Part shown: positions 1-9,445 of the stretch, in pieces
Position numbering within the stretch: the first letter of the stretch is position 1
Layout: every line of letters starts with the position of its first letter
From: Parietichytrium sp. I65-24A
Taxonomy: Eukaryota; Sar; Bigyra; Thraustochytrida; Thraustochytriidae
Assembly (NCBI GenBank): GCA_012862575.1
Contig: BLSF01000006.1
Location: forward strand, 620,001 to 684,000
DNA length: 64,000 nt
Reading direction: 5' to 3'
Notes under the pieces: model-generated
Seen by the model: only the letters and a program-made list of their open reading frames with translations
The model's database searches: none
What the model was told of the DNA's origin: nothing
Program-made: the position numbers and the translations under genes

Positions 1-985
1 GCGGTCCATGGCGGTCCAGTGCGTTCCAACAGCTTTTAACTCGGTGGTCAAGTGGAGAGATGATAACAATAAGAGAGATAGGAGATGATAGATGATGATA
101 GGATGGGAAGAGCATCTTGCACTGGGCCAGTGCAAGTCGCACGGTGTGACTACTGTGTGACTGCACCTTCGGACACTTACACGTTCAAGTCTCAGACTGC
201 CAGTATCTGCCAGTGTTGTTTTGCAGTTATACTGTTCTCCCCACCCTCCCATTGTCGCAACTTTCTGGTGGCACCGTCGCCGCGTCAGACCATGTCAGAT
301 CCGTCGGTCTCAGTGAGCTCTGTCTGGCTGGCACAAGAAGGATCTGTGCAGCTGCAATGGCACTGACTGTGAATTGCATTTTTTGCTGTTTGTCGAACTG
401 TCTCTGCTCTGCCAGCTGTCGTTTTTCATTCGCTGTCCACCGAGTCCACAATGACAACAATGGTGTCAACATGTGTCAACGATGACGAAGGAGGGCTGAC
501 TTGCATGCTGGCTTGCTTTTACTGGCTCGTAAGTTGCACGCTGATTGCTTGGCTGCTTTGGGCTGATGCAGTAGCAAGTCGCGCACTACGACGCACCCGG
601 CGCAGAGTAAGACGCCTGCAAGACCAGGAGCAGTGGCAGATAATGGCAGATAGGGAGTGAATGGATGCCGTACGAGTAGCTTTACTCGTTAGTAAGTGTT
701 CTTGTTCAATCATCAATGCAAGCAGAAACGAAAAAGGGTGAGCAGCGGAAGATAAGAAAGATAGATTATCTTGGCGCGAGACGACGTCGGAGCGACTCGG
801 AATCACAGCCAATTGGCACCTGGGAAGAGGCATTTGGTTGTTGCGAGTTTGGTGGGCGTTTGGAATCCGCCAGTCCGTGATCTGTGGTTTGTGATTTGTG
901 AGCCTCGGTGTGAGTGCGAGACAGTGGCCCCAAGTCCGTTCGAGGAGAACACCCCGACACCGGTAGCTGTGCTGCGGTTTGAGAC
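1..985. other. Gene-free leader region upstream of the carrier gene
   Basis: No convincing gene was found here. The overlapping frames on both strands are short and have no recognisable family. The first 30 bases hold a short direct repeat of GCGGTCCA-type units. The segment probably contains the promoter and 5' UTR of the carrier that starts at 986, but no TATA box or other signal could be singled out. Confidence 0.5.
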
Positions 986-1837
986 ATGTCCAAGTCCAAA
1001 GACCCCGTGGTCGCCACTCTGGCGGGCGCCATTGCAGGATGCGTGGAGACCACCGTGGTGTGGCCGATGGAGAGCACCAAGACACAGTTGCAGCTAGATA
1101 AAACGAAACGATACAAGGGCATGGTGGACTGTGCAAGGCAGACTGTGAATAAACACGGCGTGCTTGGGCTCTACCGCGGGCTCCTCCCTGTACTTATTGG
1201 CTCAATACCGAAAGCAGGAATCCGTTTTGGAGGCTTCAACTATGTCCAAGGCCTGCTCCGCAAGGAAGATGGGACGATGTCTCCGGCGAGAAACTTTGTG
1301 GCCGGGCTGTCAGCAGGAGCCCTGGAAGCGATTGTGGCCGTTACACCGATAGAGACAGTCAAGACCAAACTCATTGACGGCAACAAAAGCTTTGCAAAGG
1401 GTATGCAAGAGATTATTAAAACGGAAGGCATTCGTGGAGTGTACAAAGGCGCTCTCGCAACGGTCGGCAAGCAAAGTAGCAACCAAGGCCTTCGATTCAT
1501 GGCTTTTGGCGTGTACAAAGATCTGATTACTGGCGGAGATCCTAATCGTGCGCTCAAATCGCACGAGGCGCTCATCGGGGGAATGTGCGCCGGACTCTTC
1601 TCTACTCTGTGCAACAATCCCTTTGACATGATCAAGACTCGGATGCAGGGACTTCGTGCTTCTGAATACAACGGATTTGTAGACTGCTTTCTGAAAGTTG
1701 TTAGGGAAGAAGGTGTCCTCGCACTTTGGAGTGGTACTATTCCACGCTTGTCCCGTGTGGTACCTGGGCAAGGTGTCATCTTCATGTCCTATACCAAAAT
1801 ATCAGAGCTTGTGGCAACTGGCCTCGGCCGAGAATGA
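986..1837 (+). CDS. Mitochondrial tricarboxylate (citrate) carrier, SLC25 family
   Basis: The 283-residue protein has the normal length for the mitochondrial carrier family. It has three tandem units of about 95 residues, each with the family signature P-x-[DE]-x-x-[KR]: PMESTK at residues 27-32, PIETVK at 121-126 and PFDMIK at 212-217. Each unit should supply two membrane helices of a six-helix inner-membrane antiporter. The segment around residues 63-83 (GLYRGLLPVLIGSIPKAGIR) and the KQSSNQGLRF stretch near 162-171 match the citrate/tricarboxylate branch. That branch exchanges mitochondrial citrate for malate and feeds cytosolic acetyl-CoA. The ATG at 986 is the first in frame, in a purine-rich context (GACATGTCC). 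There are no introns. The substrate is inferred from family resemblance; the carrier fold itself is clear. Confidence 0.9.
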   Translation: MSKSKDPVVATLAGAIAGCVETTVVWPMESTKTQLQLDKTKRYKGMVDCARQTVNKHGVLGLYRGLLPVLIGSIPKAGIRFGGFNYVQGLLRKEDGTMSPARNFVAGLSAGALEAIVAVTPIETVKTKLIDGNKSFAKGMQEIIKTEGIRGVYKGALATVGKQSSNQGLRFMAFGVYKDLITGGDPNRALKSHEALIGGMCAGLFSTLCNNPFDMIKTRMQGLRASEYNGFVDCFLKVVREEGVLALWSGTIPRLSRVVPGQGVIFMSYTKISELVATGLGRE

Positions 1838-2405
1838 GCTCATAAATTCCTCCTCCCCCGGTCTTCTTGTGTGGTTTTGCGCGAACATGCCAGATTTTGG
1901 GCTCGAACCAACTCTAGATCATGGTACCACAGCGCGTGATGATCCGGAAGTTATCGCCCACCCAACCAGAAATGAATTAGTTAACGACAAGGCGGAAAGA
2001 AAGATCCTGTTCATATCACGTTTTTGCACGGTAAGAGTGCCGTCACCGCAGAGTTTTGAAGCGTCATCGCTCGTGAATTTCCACTCCACCCAACATCTGT
2101 TTGAGCGCAAAAGACGAAAGCGACTCCCCAATCCGGATAGAAAGCAAAGCACCAGGGTCTATTGCACACTCACGAGTTCCTTCTCATGCGAACACATGCG
2201 AACACATTCGGACACCCGCTCATCCGGAAACCATCCAAGCGACTTGCAGCTTGCCCTTGCATGTTCATAAACCCTCTTGCAAGCATCCTCCTGCTTCTGT
2301 TCCTGCCCACTGGCATGGCATGCTCCATCCCAAACGCATCTCATAGTCCTCCCAAAAGCTAATCTCTCGTTTCTAAACTTGTAAACTTCTGTATTCTGAA
2401 CTCAA

Positions 2406-2434
2406 CATCCTACATCCTACATCCTGCATCCTAC
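2406..2434. repeat. 7-nt tandem repeat, CATCCTA unit
   Basis: About four copies of CATCCTA, one with a G substitution, lie 200 bases before the PC4 start codon. Confidence 0.8.
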
Positions 2435-2572
2435 TTGCGTCTACATTCAAGTTGCAATCCTGACTTACCGGCACTCGTACATGTTAGTAAAAGTAAAACG
2501 CTCCGCGCCGAGATAATTTACGGGATAGGCAAGAGCGCACAAAGCGTAGACGTCAGACGCCAGGCAACCAGG

Positions 2573-2611
2573 TCTCATCTCATCTCATCTCATCTCGTCT
2601 CATCTCATCTT
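2573..2611. repeat. 5-nt tandem repeat, CATCT unit, in the PC4 5' leader
   Basis: Seven to eight copies of CATCT, one with a CGTCT variant, end about 25 bases before the ATG of the PC4 gene. They are probably transcribed as 5' UTR. Confidence 0.85.
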
Positions 2612-2635
2612 GCCTCACGTGTGTCGCTCAAGAGA

Positions 2636-3290
2636 ATGCTGTCCGCCAAGGTCAAGCGCGAGCGCGAGGAGAGCAGCAGCAGCTCTTCTCCGGTGGTCAA
2701 GCGCGAGCGCGTGGAAAGCGCTGCAGTCAAGCACGAGCCCGTCAAGCAGCACGCGGGAGCAGACGAGGACGACGACGATGATGTGGACGTCGAGGCGCTC
2801 TTGAAGCAGCTGGAAGCGTACAAGAAGGAGATCGAAAAGCTGCGCAACGAGAAGGCAGCCAACGTGGGGGCGCAGCTTGGGGTGTCGCCAGAGTTGGCGC
2901 CAGAAAAGTACGAGAACGATAGTAAAGATGCGACGTGGGATCTGAGCTCCACGAAAAGATGCACTGTCTCAAGCTTTAAGGGAATGAGACTTGGTAAGTT
3001 TCGCTTGTGACCGGATGTTTTGTTGCGGGAGCTGGGCAGGGTACTAATCCCAAAAATCTGAACGTCGCTGCAGTTCAAATCAGAGAGTACTTTCAAAAAG
3101 ACGGCAAGTGGTTGCCAACCAAAAAGTGAGTTGTCAAATCTTTCTTTGCGATTGCATGACGAAGTATCTCATACTGACAGCTAGCTGATCCTTTTGGTGA
3201 TGTCTCCACAGGGGTATTGCTCTCACTACCGAACAATTCGAGAAAATTTGCGCAGCTACTCCTCAAATTCTTGCCGAGCTGGCAAAATAA
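2636..3290 (+). CDS. SUB1: Transcriptional coactivator PC4/SUB1 (three exons)
   Basis: Exons 2636-2993, 3074-3125 and 3212-3290 join into a 162-residue protein. The introns (80 and 86 nt) have GT-AG ends, and the total of 489 nt stays in frame. The N-terminal half is charged and Ser-rich, with repeated VKRER motifs, an Asp run near residues 42-48 and a short coiled helix. This is the usual disordered regulatory tail. The C-terminal 65 residues form a PC4 domain: a CTVSSFKGMRLVQIREYF strand, DGKWLPTKKGIALT and a closing helix. PC4/SUB1 binds single-stranded and melted DNA in the nucleus and assists RNA polymerase II initiation, elongation and repair. The second and third exons are too short to stand out on their own, and splicing is needed to complete the domain. 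The perfect rejoining of conserved residues across both junctions makes the model strong. Confidence 0.92.
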
Positions 3291-3563
3291 AGTGTTTCGC
3301 TGCGGTGTATCAACACAAAAGGTTTCCAGCGGCACTACATGCAAATAAACCAATAAACAAATGTAAGGTCGGTGCAGGTTCTGCGAAGGTGCTACGCCAG
3401 CTTTGGTCGAAGCCAACCATTCGAGACACATGTGAGCCGCAAAATTTGGGGACTTGAAATAATTGGTTCTTAAAAAAATGTTTTCTTCTCGGATTCCCTC
3501 TGGAGAAAACGTCGCTGACAGTAAGAGAATTTTAAAATAGATCAGTCACGTAATGTGGCCAGT

Positions 3564-4844
3564 TCAAACCGCAACAAAGTCTGCAAGAAGGTACTTTTGC
3601 ACCAACGCTGGCAGCTTCAGAGTGTCATAGTTCATGAGCCAGACCGCAAAGAACCAAAGCTTGCGGACTAGGGGCTGGAGCTTCTTTTGGCCCCTCTCAA
3701 AGAGATGTCTAGTGTCAAGGAGGGCATCTAATGCCAAGATTCGAGGGTGTGCAAGAAAACGGGTTAGCTCTTTGCAGTGAAATAGAGCTCTCAGCTCTGT
3801 ATCACTTGGAGCGCTAGTGTCTCCAACACTAAACTTTTTTAAAAACTCGTTTGAGGCTTCACCTTTGAGTTCTTGCAAAGAAGCACCAGCGCGGCCTTCA
3901 GTGCAGGGGGTGCGCCTCTCGATATCTTCGAGCACCTCATGCAAACTGGTCGGCCTAAAACTAGGGTCATCGAGAATTCCACTCCTGGAGACCATCATTT
4001 GCATAGCCTCGCGCTCCACTTGACGGTCTTCTGTACAAATCCAAGTCCCACCGAAATCGTGTTGAGTATGTACATATGCTAGCAAGACGCTGAAGATGTG
4101 TAGTAAAATTGTGTCTGGGACACTTGCTGGGGCGCCAATGGACTGTAAAGTGGACGATTGGAGTTCTCTGTTCAGCTTTCTACGAGATTCCAGCGCTCCT
4201 TCCACACCAAACCAAACCGCAGGCCCTGTGGCTTCCTTCGGCAGTAAATTCGCTTGCAGGCTTGCTCCGCCGACATCTTCTATCAAGGCTGGTTTCAGTC
4301 TCGCTGCTCTAGCTAGTTCATAGCGCTCCAAGTCTACATGCCACCAAGGAGCTTTGTGCAACGGCGCCTCTTGCTCCAGCAGTCTGAAAATTCCTCCATC
4401 GCGCAGCTGCGAATGAAATCGTGCCAAGCCGTCTTCGCCTAATGCGCTTTCTAAATCTTCAACACGGAGTGAGTTGAGGAGGTCTTTGGTGATTTCTAAG
4501 TGCTCGGCGTCTTCCGAGATGTTGAGCAGCTCGCGTAGCGTTTCTTCCAGCTTTTCGCCATCGATCGAGGAGCGGACACTCAAAGGCTGGTCGCTGGCAC
4601 TTTGCAAGTCCCGCTCTTGTTGCCGCAATCTCTCCTTCAGCGCCTGCGCACTGAGGACGGGGTCCGCAGAGGAGTTGCCAACCGAAGCTCCATCTTTCCA
4701 CGCTTGGCGGACTTGGTCCTCGAAAAACGCTTCCGTGCAGCGCGTGCCGTGAGACGTATAGCACGCAGCGCTGCAATACGCACAGGAACAGCGCGGACAC
4801 TTGTACTTGGCCGCTGCCCTGGCGCACACCTGGCACACAGACAT
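3564..4844 (-). CDS. Zinc finger HIT domain protein, ZNHIT2-like
   Basis: The 426-residue protein opens with a zf-HIT finger at residues 4-36: CQVC, CPRC, CSAAC and a final His/Cys pair, ordered C-x2-C, C-x2-C, C-x3-C, H, C. The rest is mostly helical. The C-terminal block runs from HPRILALDALLDTRHLFERG to LRKLWFFAVW-like residues and matches the region conserved in ZNHIT2 proteins. In animals and fungi, ZNHIT2 works with the R2TP/RUVBL chaperone in assembling the U5 snRNP. The role here is inferred from that family. The ATG at 4844 is followed almost at once by the first zinc ligand. The gene lies head-to-tail with the coiled-coil gene upstream on the same strand, about 100 bases away. No intron was seen. 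Confidence 0.8.
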   Translation of the reverse strand: MSVCQVCARAAAKYKCPRCSCAYCSAACYTSHGTRCTEAFFEDQVRQAWKDGASVGNSSADPVLSAQALKERLRQQERDLQSASDQPLSVRSSIDGEKLEETLRELLNISEDAEHLEITKDLLNSLRVEDLESALGEDGLARFHSQLRDGGIFRLLEQEAPLHKAPWWHVDLERYELARAARLKPALIEDVGGASLQANLLPKEATGPAVWFGVEGALESRRKLNRELQSSTLQSIGAPASVPDTILLHIFSVLLAYVHTQHDFGGTWICTEDRQVEREAMQMMVSRSGILDDPSFRPTSLHEVLEDIERRTPCTEGRAGASLQELKGEASNEFLKKFSVGDTSAPSDTELRALFHCKELTRFLAHPRILALDALLDTRHLFERGQKKLQPLVRKLWFFAVWLMNYDTLKLPALVQKYLLADFVAV

Positions 4845-4948
4845 CTCTTTCGCGGACTGTGGGATGGTTAGTACCTTGAGTGGCCCGACCAGCAGAAGAC
4901 TACAAGGATGGGGTAGGATTGTCTACACTATGGTAAATGCAATGGGGA

Positions 4949-6352
4949 TCATGACGACGACATCTGGCGGGAAGGGATGCCCCCCCCTTTTGTGAAAACC
5001 GGAATGCCGCTCACCCTTCTGCGAAAAGGACTGGCGGCTGAAGCTAAACTGTCTTTGGACATTTGCGCCAGGTTGTTGTCCATGGCTACAAAGTTATGTT
5101 CGTAGGCCTGTCCACGGTCAGAGAACCATTCTACAAAGCGAAGAGCTAATTCGACTTTGCGCTCCAGGTTCTCACGTGCTTCGTCTGCTCCAACAGACCA
5201 GTCCCGCAACTTGGTCAAATTGCGAACATCCGCGTCTAAATCCTCAAGCTTTGCTTTTACTGTTTCGAACATCTGGTTGCAGAATTCTCTGGTGGCAAGA
5301 GTTTGCATCACTTGGAGAGTGTCCGTCGCCGACTTTTCGTGCTGTGCGGAGGTCTGCAGGCCTTCCTCCTTGATCGCACTGATGCTACCCAAGATTGAGT
5401 TGAGATGTTTATTGTGCTGCTTGACTTTTTCTGACAAGATGATCAGATCCTGTCTCGACGCACTTGTCTCGGAGGTCTCTTGCATTTTGACGATCAATTC
5501 GGCGAGATGCTCCACGTCTTGCTTTGGCGCGCAAAGGGGAGTTATCTTGGTCAAAGCTTCCACCTTTCTCTCTAGTTCTTCAATGCGCGTGAGAGACTTG
5601 CGCTGGTCGGCGCGCAGGTCAGCTATTGTGCTGCGAGCAACCTTCAAATCTTCAATCGTCTTGCTGTGGTGGACTGCGAACTGCTTAACCTTTTCGATGG
5701 ACTCCTCGAGCTCGGACAAATCTACACCGTTGTTTTCCGAGAGCAGGTGTGTAAGTCAGTTTGCATTAGATTGCCCAGTCGTGACAGTAAATTAAAGACA
5801 GAACTTACCAAGCGCATCCATTTTCGTGTTGGCCAGCTCTTGAACAAGCTTGAGCTGGTGTAGAACAGCCTGTTGCGACTTTCTCACCCGTTCCAGCTCG
5901 GTGACGGAAGCCCTTTCCAGGCACACCTTGCGCTCCGCATCGTCCAATTTTCGATCTAAATCCTCCTTCAAGATCTGCACTTCCTGTCTCGTTGCGGCGG
6001 CCTTCATGTTTTCGGCAAGTTCCTGCACTTGCTCGATTGTATACTTGGCTGCCTGGCCCACCGTCCAGGCGGGCCCCTCTTCTGGTCCCACAATCATCTC
6101 TGCGCCACTTTCCCTAATTCCACGCCCGCTTTGTCGCGGCATGTGCAACTGCCTCACAATCTCGCGCACCCTCGCATCCACGTCACTCAGGCGTTTGTCT
6201 AGGTCGTCTCTGACAGTTCTTACCGCGGCGCCGTCTGCTTTGGCCAGCAGCTTCTCCTTTGCATCTTTTATTTCGGCATTGTGAGCCGCCAGCGACGACG
6301 AGATGTTCCCCAGCGCACGCTCCAGCCCGTCCAAGTTCAACAAACCGCTCAT
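4949..6352 (-). CDS. Coiled-coil protein of unknown function (two exons)
   Basis: Exon 1 (6352 down to 5809) and exon 2 (5721 down to 4949) flank an 87-nt intron with GTAAGT and TAG ends. Together they encode 438 residues. Splicing joins MDALG-type exon 1 codons to LSELEESIEK without a frame change. The protein is almost entirely heptad-like and rich in Leu, Lys and Glu. An interruption near residues 85-115 contains MPRQSGRGIRESG and a PAW segment. The tail is basic and Ser-rich (FRRRVSGIPVFTKGG). It has no catalytic motif and no membrane segment. It may be a structural or cytoskeletal component, but I do not recognise the family. The start is the ATG at 6352; an upstream TTG extension has no support. 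Confidence 0.75.
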
Positions 6353-9200
6353 AATGAAATGAAATATGAAATGCTTTGCACAAAGGTTCCGCAACTTGCG
6401 CTCGCGTTAATTGAGAGTAGTGTGCGCTAGTAACTCACTGTACGCGCCGCGTACACCCTTTTTTGAAAATTTCAAAAATTTTCCCACAAGCAAAACTGCC
6501 CAACAGGGGGGAAATTTTTGCGTTCCGCAAATGCATGTAGGACTTGCGTATGCTCGACTGTCAGAGTATTTGGCTTGTGCGGAGGCTAGGAAGGAGTGGG
6601 CGGTGCGGAACGCAAGCGAGCGATCAAAAAGAACCCAAGGGAAGGTGGCACTTTGGTTGTACAAGCAGGTGTTGTGGTGGGAGAACCACGACAGTTTTTG
6701 CCGTTTCGATCTCGAGTGGCAAATTGAGGAGAAGCTGAGCGCCGTTTCAGAAACGGTCCCCCATCGCAACGCGGCAAGTGCGGGGAACAGGCGGGTGTTT
6801 TCCGTACGCTCTGAGTGTACTAGAACCGGTATCCAGTACTCACAGTCAAAACCACACTGCTCTTCTTTTCCAGAACTCAGGCTCAGAAATATTTGTTTGA
6901 AATTGTTTTCATTGAGATCCGCTTCTTTCTAATTGAAGATTGAAGATTGATTGAAGATTACTGTTAATTGAAGAATAAAGATGTGAGATCGAGAAGTCTA
7001 CGGCCGATAATTTATTCCTTTACTCTCGTTTGGTTTTTTCGAGCAGCATCCAGGGAAGCCAGATGAGAATAGTCGAGAGATGCTGCTTGGGTACCGTGTA
7101 CATCCGTGTACCGTGAGTACTGACGTGGCCTGGGCACACCTTCACTACTTTCACATCAATTCACTGTCAATTTACCGCCCGTTTGACAGAGATTTCCTGG
7201 AGCTTGAAGTGTTTTGCTCAGAAAGTTCACGTGCTCGCTGTGCGAATTGTGAATTGAGGAATTGGCTGCGTCAAATTGCTGTGAAACAGCTACTAGCTAG
7301 GAAGCGCGACTGTGCGAAGCAAGATTGCAAAGCGTGGACGAGACGCGTCCATCTCCATCTCCCCCTCGCAAAGTCTCCACGCGCCTTTTCCACTTTACAT
7401 CTTGACTTCGCGAACACGTGATAGACGCGAGCTACGAGCTACTATGCGCACTGTCCGCTGATGAGACAATCAAGCACGATGCCATCCATGTCGATGGGAC
7501 TTGTTGGAAGAGAGCGAATACTTCTTTCATTTTTGTTTAAGGTTAATAACTTGAATTAATCTGCGATGTAGGAAACTCGTGAATCAATTGATTGATTGTT
7601 CAACGATGTCATACTCAGTTAGCTGAACAACTGAACAGCAGAGGAGGTGAAGTCCAGAATTCAGGATTTAGAACTCAGAATTAACTTACAAGTCAAAAGT
7701 CAGAAGTCAAAAATGCCGCCCAAATCGCCCAAACCACCGTTCATGGATGTTCATGGTTGGCTCATCAGACAGGCTTGGAGGATCACGCCAGTCTTAACAG
7801 AATTGATTGCAAGGAAGAACCACGATCGCATTAATATTCATCTTCAAATTGCATTGATTAGTTTATGAAATTCAAGGAGGAGAGCCTGAGGTTTTCGCGG
7901 CCTATGGACTCGTGAACGCAGCGAGTCGCTCGAGTCACTGAGCAAACTCGCGTTCCTGCGTTCCGTTCCACTGAACATGTAAAAATAATCAAGCCCAAAA
8001 CTTTGAACATTTGAACTTTCGAACCCCGAAGCATGTCGCATACCTCTTGCTGACATGAGTGTGGACCCACGGCTCGCTCTCATTGGTCGCTCCGCGTGTC
8101 CAAGCACCAAGATGTTGGTCGGCCGAGAAGGAAGTCGTACGATCTTGTTTCTTTTAGCGTTCCGAAACAGCTTTTTTTGAGCAAGCAAGTTCGAGAAGGA
8201 TGATGCTTAGAAATCTCATCTGGTCAGCCTTATACACACTGATACCCAAACGTATAGCCGCCGCGCTTATGCTTGCACTAAGGAAGACCCGGGATCATAC
8301 TTTGGGCTCCCGAGGTTAGATAGTTCTATCGTTATCTTAGTATAGTCTCAGTTAGATTAGTCTCTAGAAACTGGTAGTAGTCTTCACGTCGACGACGGCA
8401 GTCATATCAAGATAGATAGAGGACGCTCTACTAGTCCGGTTGGAGTATTCTTACAGTTTCAGCCTGGTGGTGCGGGGAGAGGAGAGAGGAGAGAGGGACA
8501 TTTACATAAAAGCCTCGCCTGGCCCGCAAGCTCCAGTTACTCTCGTGCTCCAGTGTTCTCGCAATTCACAATCACTTGCTCAAGTGGTATAGCAGCCGAG
8601 TCGTATTTTATTGTTTTGGCTTGTAGTTGGGAGATCGCGCAGAGCGACAACTCGAGGAATGCTGATGACCGAGGTTTCACAGTCACCCAATTGTGGACTT
8701 TGTCTGCGCACTTGGCACTTCAAACTTGACTACTGAGTCCTACTTTCTCACATATCCACAGCCTTAGCACCTCCCGCAAGCCCAGCCTTCACCTACGGCG
8801 TTCTCATACCAGTCTCTAGGCCCCACGGTTACCTGGCACCTACTCTTCCTTCCTAATCCCTCCTCCTCCTCCTTGTACAACCTTTGCTCCTACCGCGCGG
8901 TTTACGTACTCCTATCGCAGCTTAGGCGCCCCGTAACCCCTCTGCTCCGTAGGGTCCTCCTACCATCGCGCGTAGCCGCCTGCTACATTTTTTTTCCACG
9001 ATACACGTCTTAATTTAGAGCCAAGTCTGATCAAGTCTGTCAAGTCACACCGGAAAAGCGCCCACACACAAACACACACAAACACACACCGCGTACATCG
9101 TGTAGGTGACAAAGGGTCCCCGCGGACCAATCCCGATCCGATCGAAGGCTGGTGTGGGGAGTGAGCACGCGAGAGAGCCGCCACGCCACTGACTAGCTAA

Positions 9201-9283
9201 CGCAGAAACTCAGAAACTCAGAAACTCAGAAACACAGAAACGCAGAAACGGAGGAACGCAGAAACTCATAAACGGAGGAACGA
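9201..9283. repeat. 10-nt tandem repeat, AGAAACTC-based
   Basis: Degenerate copies of CAGAAACTCA/CAGAAACGGA lie in the presumed promoter or 5' UTR of the gene starting at 9446. Confidence 0.75.
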
Positions 9284-9288
9284 GCGAG

Positions 9289-9299
9289 TGTGTGTGTGT

Positions 9300-9334
<35 letters not shown>
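9289..9334. repeat. GT microsatellite followed by GA microsatellite
   Basis: A (GT) run at 9289-9300 passes directly into a (GA) run at 9301-9334 with one interruption. It lies 112 bases upstream of the ATG at 9446. Confidence 0.9.
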
Positions 9335-9445
9335 GAGTTGTTGGAGTGTGGTGGCCACACAGGTGTTTAGGTGCTGTAATCACTGGTCTGCAGAGCGAGC
9401 GAGGGCGGTCGTTAGTGGGAACGGTGAGCGGTGCGGGTGGGAGCG

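Larger units (their letters stand above)
1838..2635. other. Intergenic region between carrier and PC4 genes
   Basis: This region presumably holds the 3' UTR of the carrier and the promoter/5' UTR of the PC4 gene. Two short tandem arrays lie in its right half (2406-2434 and 2573-2611). A perfect tRNA B-box-like string on the minus strand near 1900-1910 has no matching acceptor stem. No further gene is seen. Confidence 0.5.
6353..9445. other. Gene-poor 3.1 kb region
   Basis: No convincing gene is visible. An AT-rich near-palindrome (runs of TTTGAAAATTTC type) lies at about 6461-6485. Short repeated runs of ATTGAAG lie near 6930-6975. The right end carries tandem arrays just before the next gene (9201-9334). 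One 133-codon frame from 6531 was considered and not accepted. Confidence 0.5.

Noticed and set aside
451-660. Short frame with one hydrophobic segment and an Arg-rich end, possible small membrane protein
   Set aside because: Only 69 codons, no conserved pattern. It sits in low-complexity sequence with competing frames on both strands.
1895-1912. Perfect tRNA B-box-like string (GGTTCGAGCCC) on the minus strand
   Set aside because: The T-stem has a mismatch. No matching acceptor stem or A box is found within the required distance.
6531-6932. Open frame of 133 codons with a Trp-rich middle (LYKQVLWWENHDSF)
   Set aside because: It has no recognisable domain. The second half looks random, and frames of this length occur by chance many times in this window.
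8566-8600. tRNA A-box-like GCTCAAGTGGTATAGCAG
   Set aside because: No B box follows at a suitable distance, and no cloverleaf can be drawn.
8830-8990. Pyrimidine-rich block that seemed to match the complement of 39830-39960
   Set aside because: Shared parts are limited to short words such as GTAGCCGCCT. By eye the match is not above what two pyrimidine-rich tracts would show.
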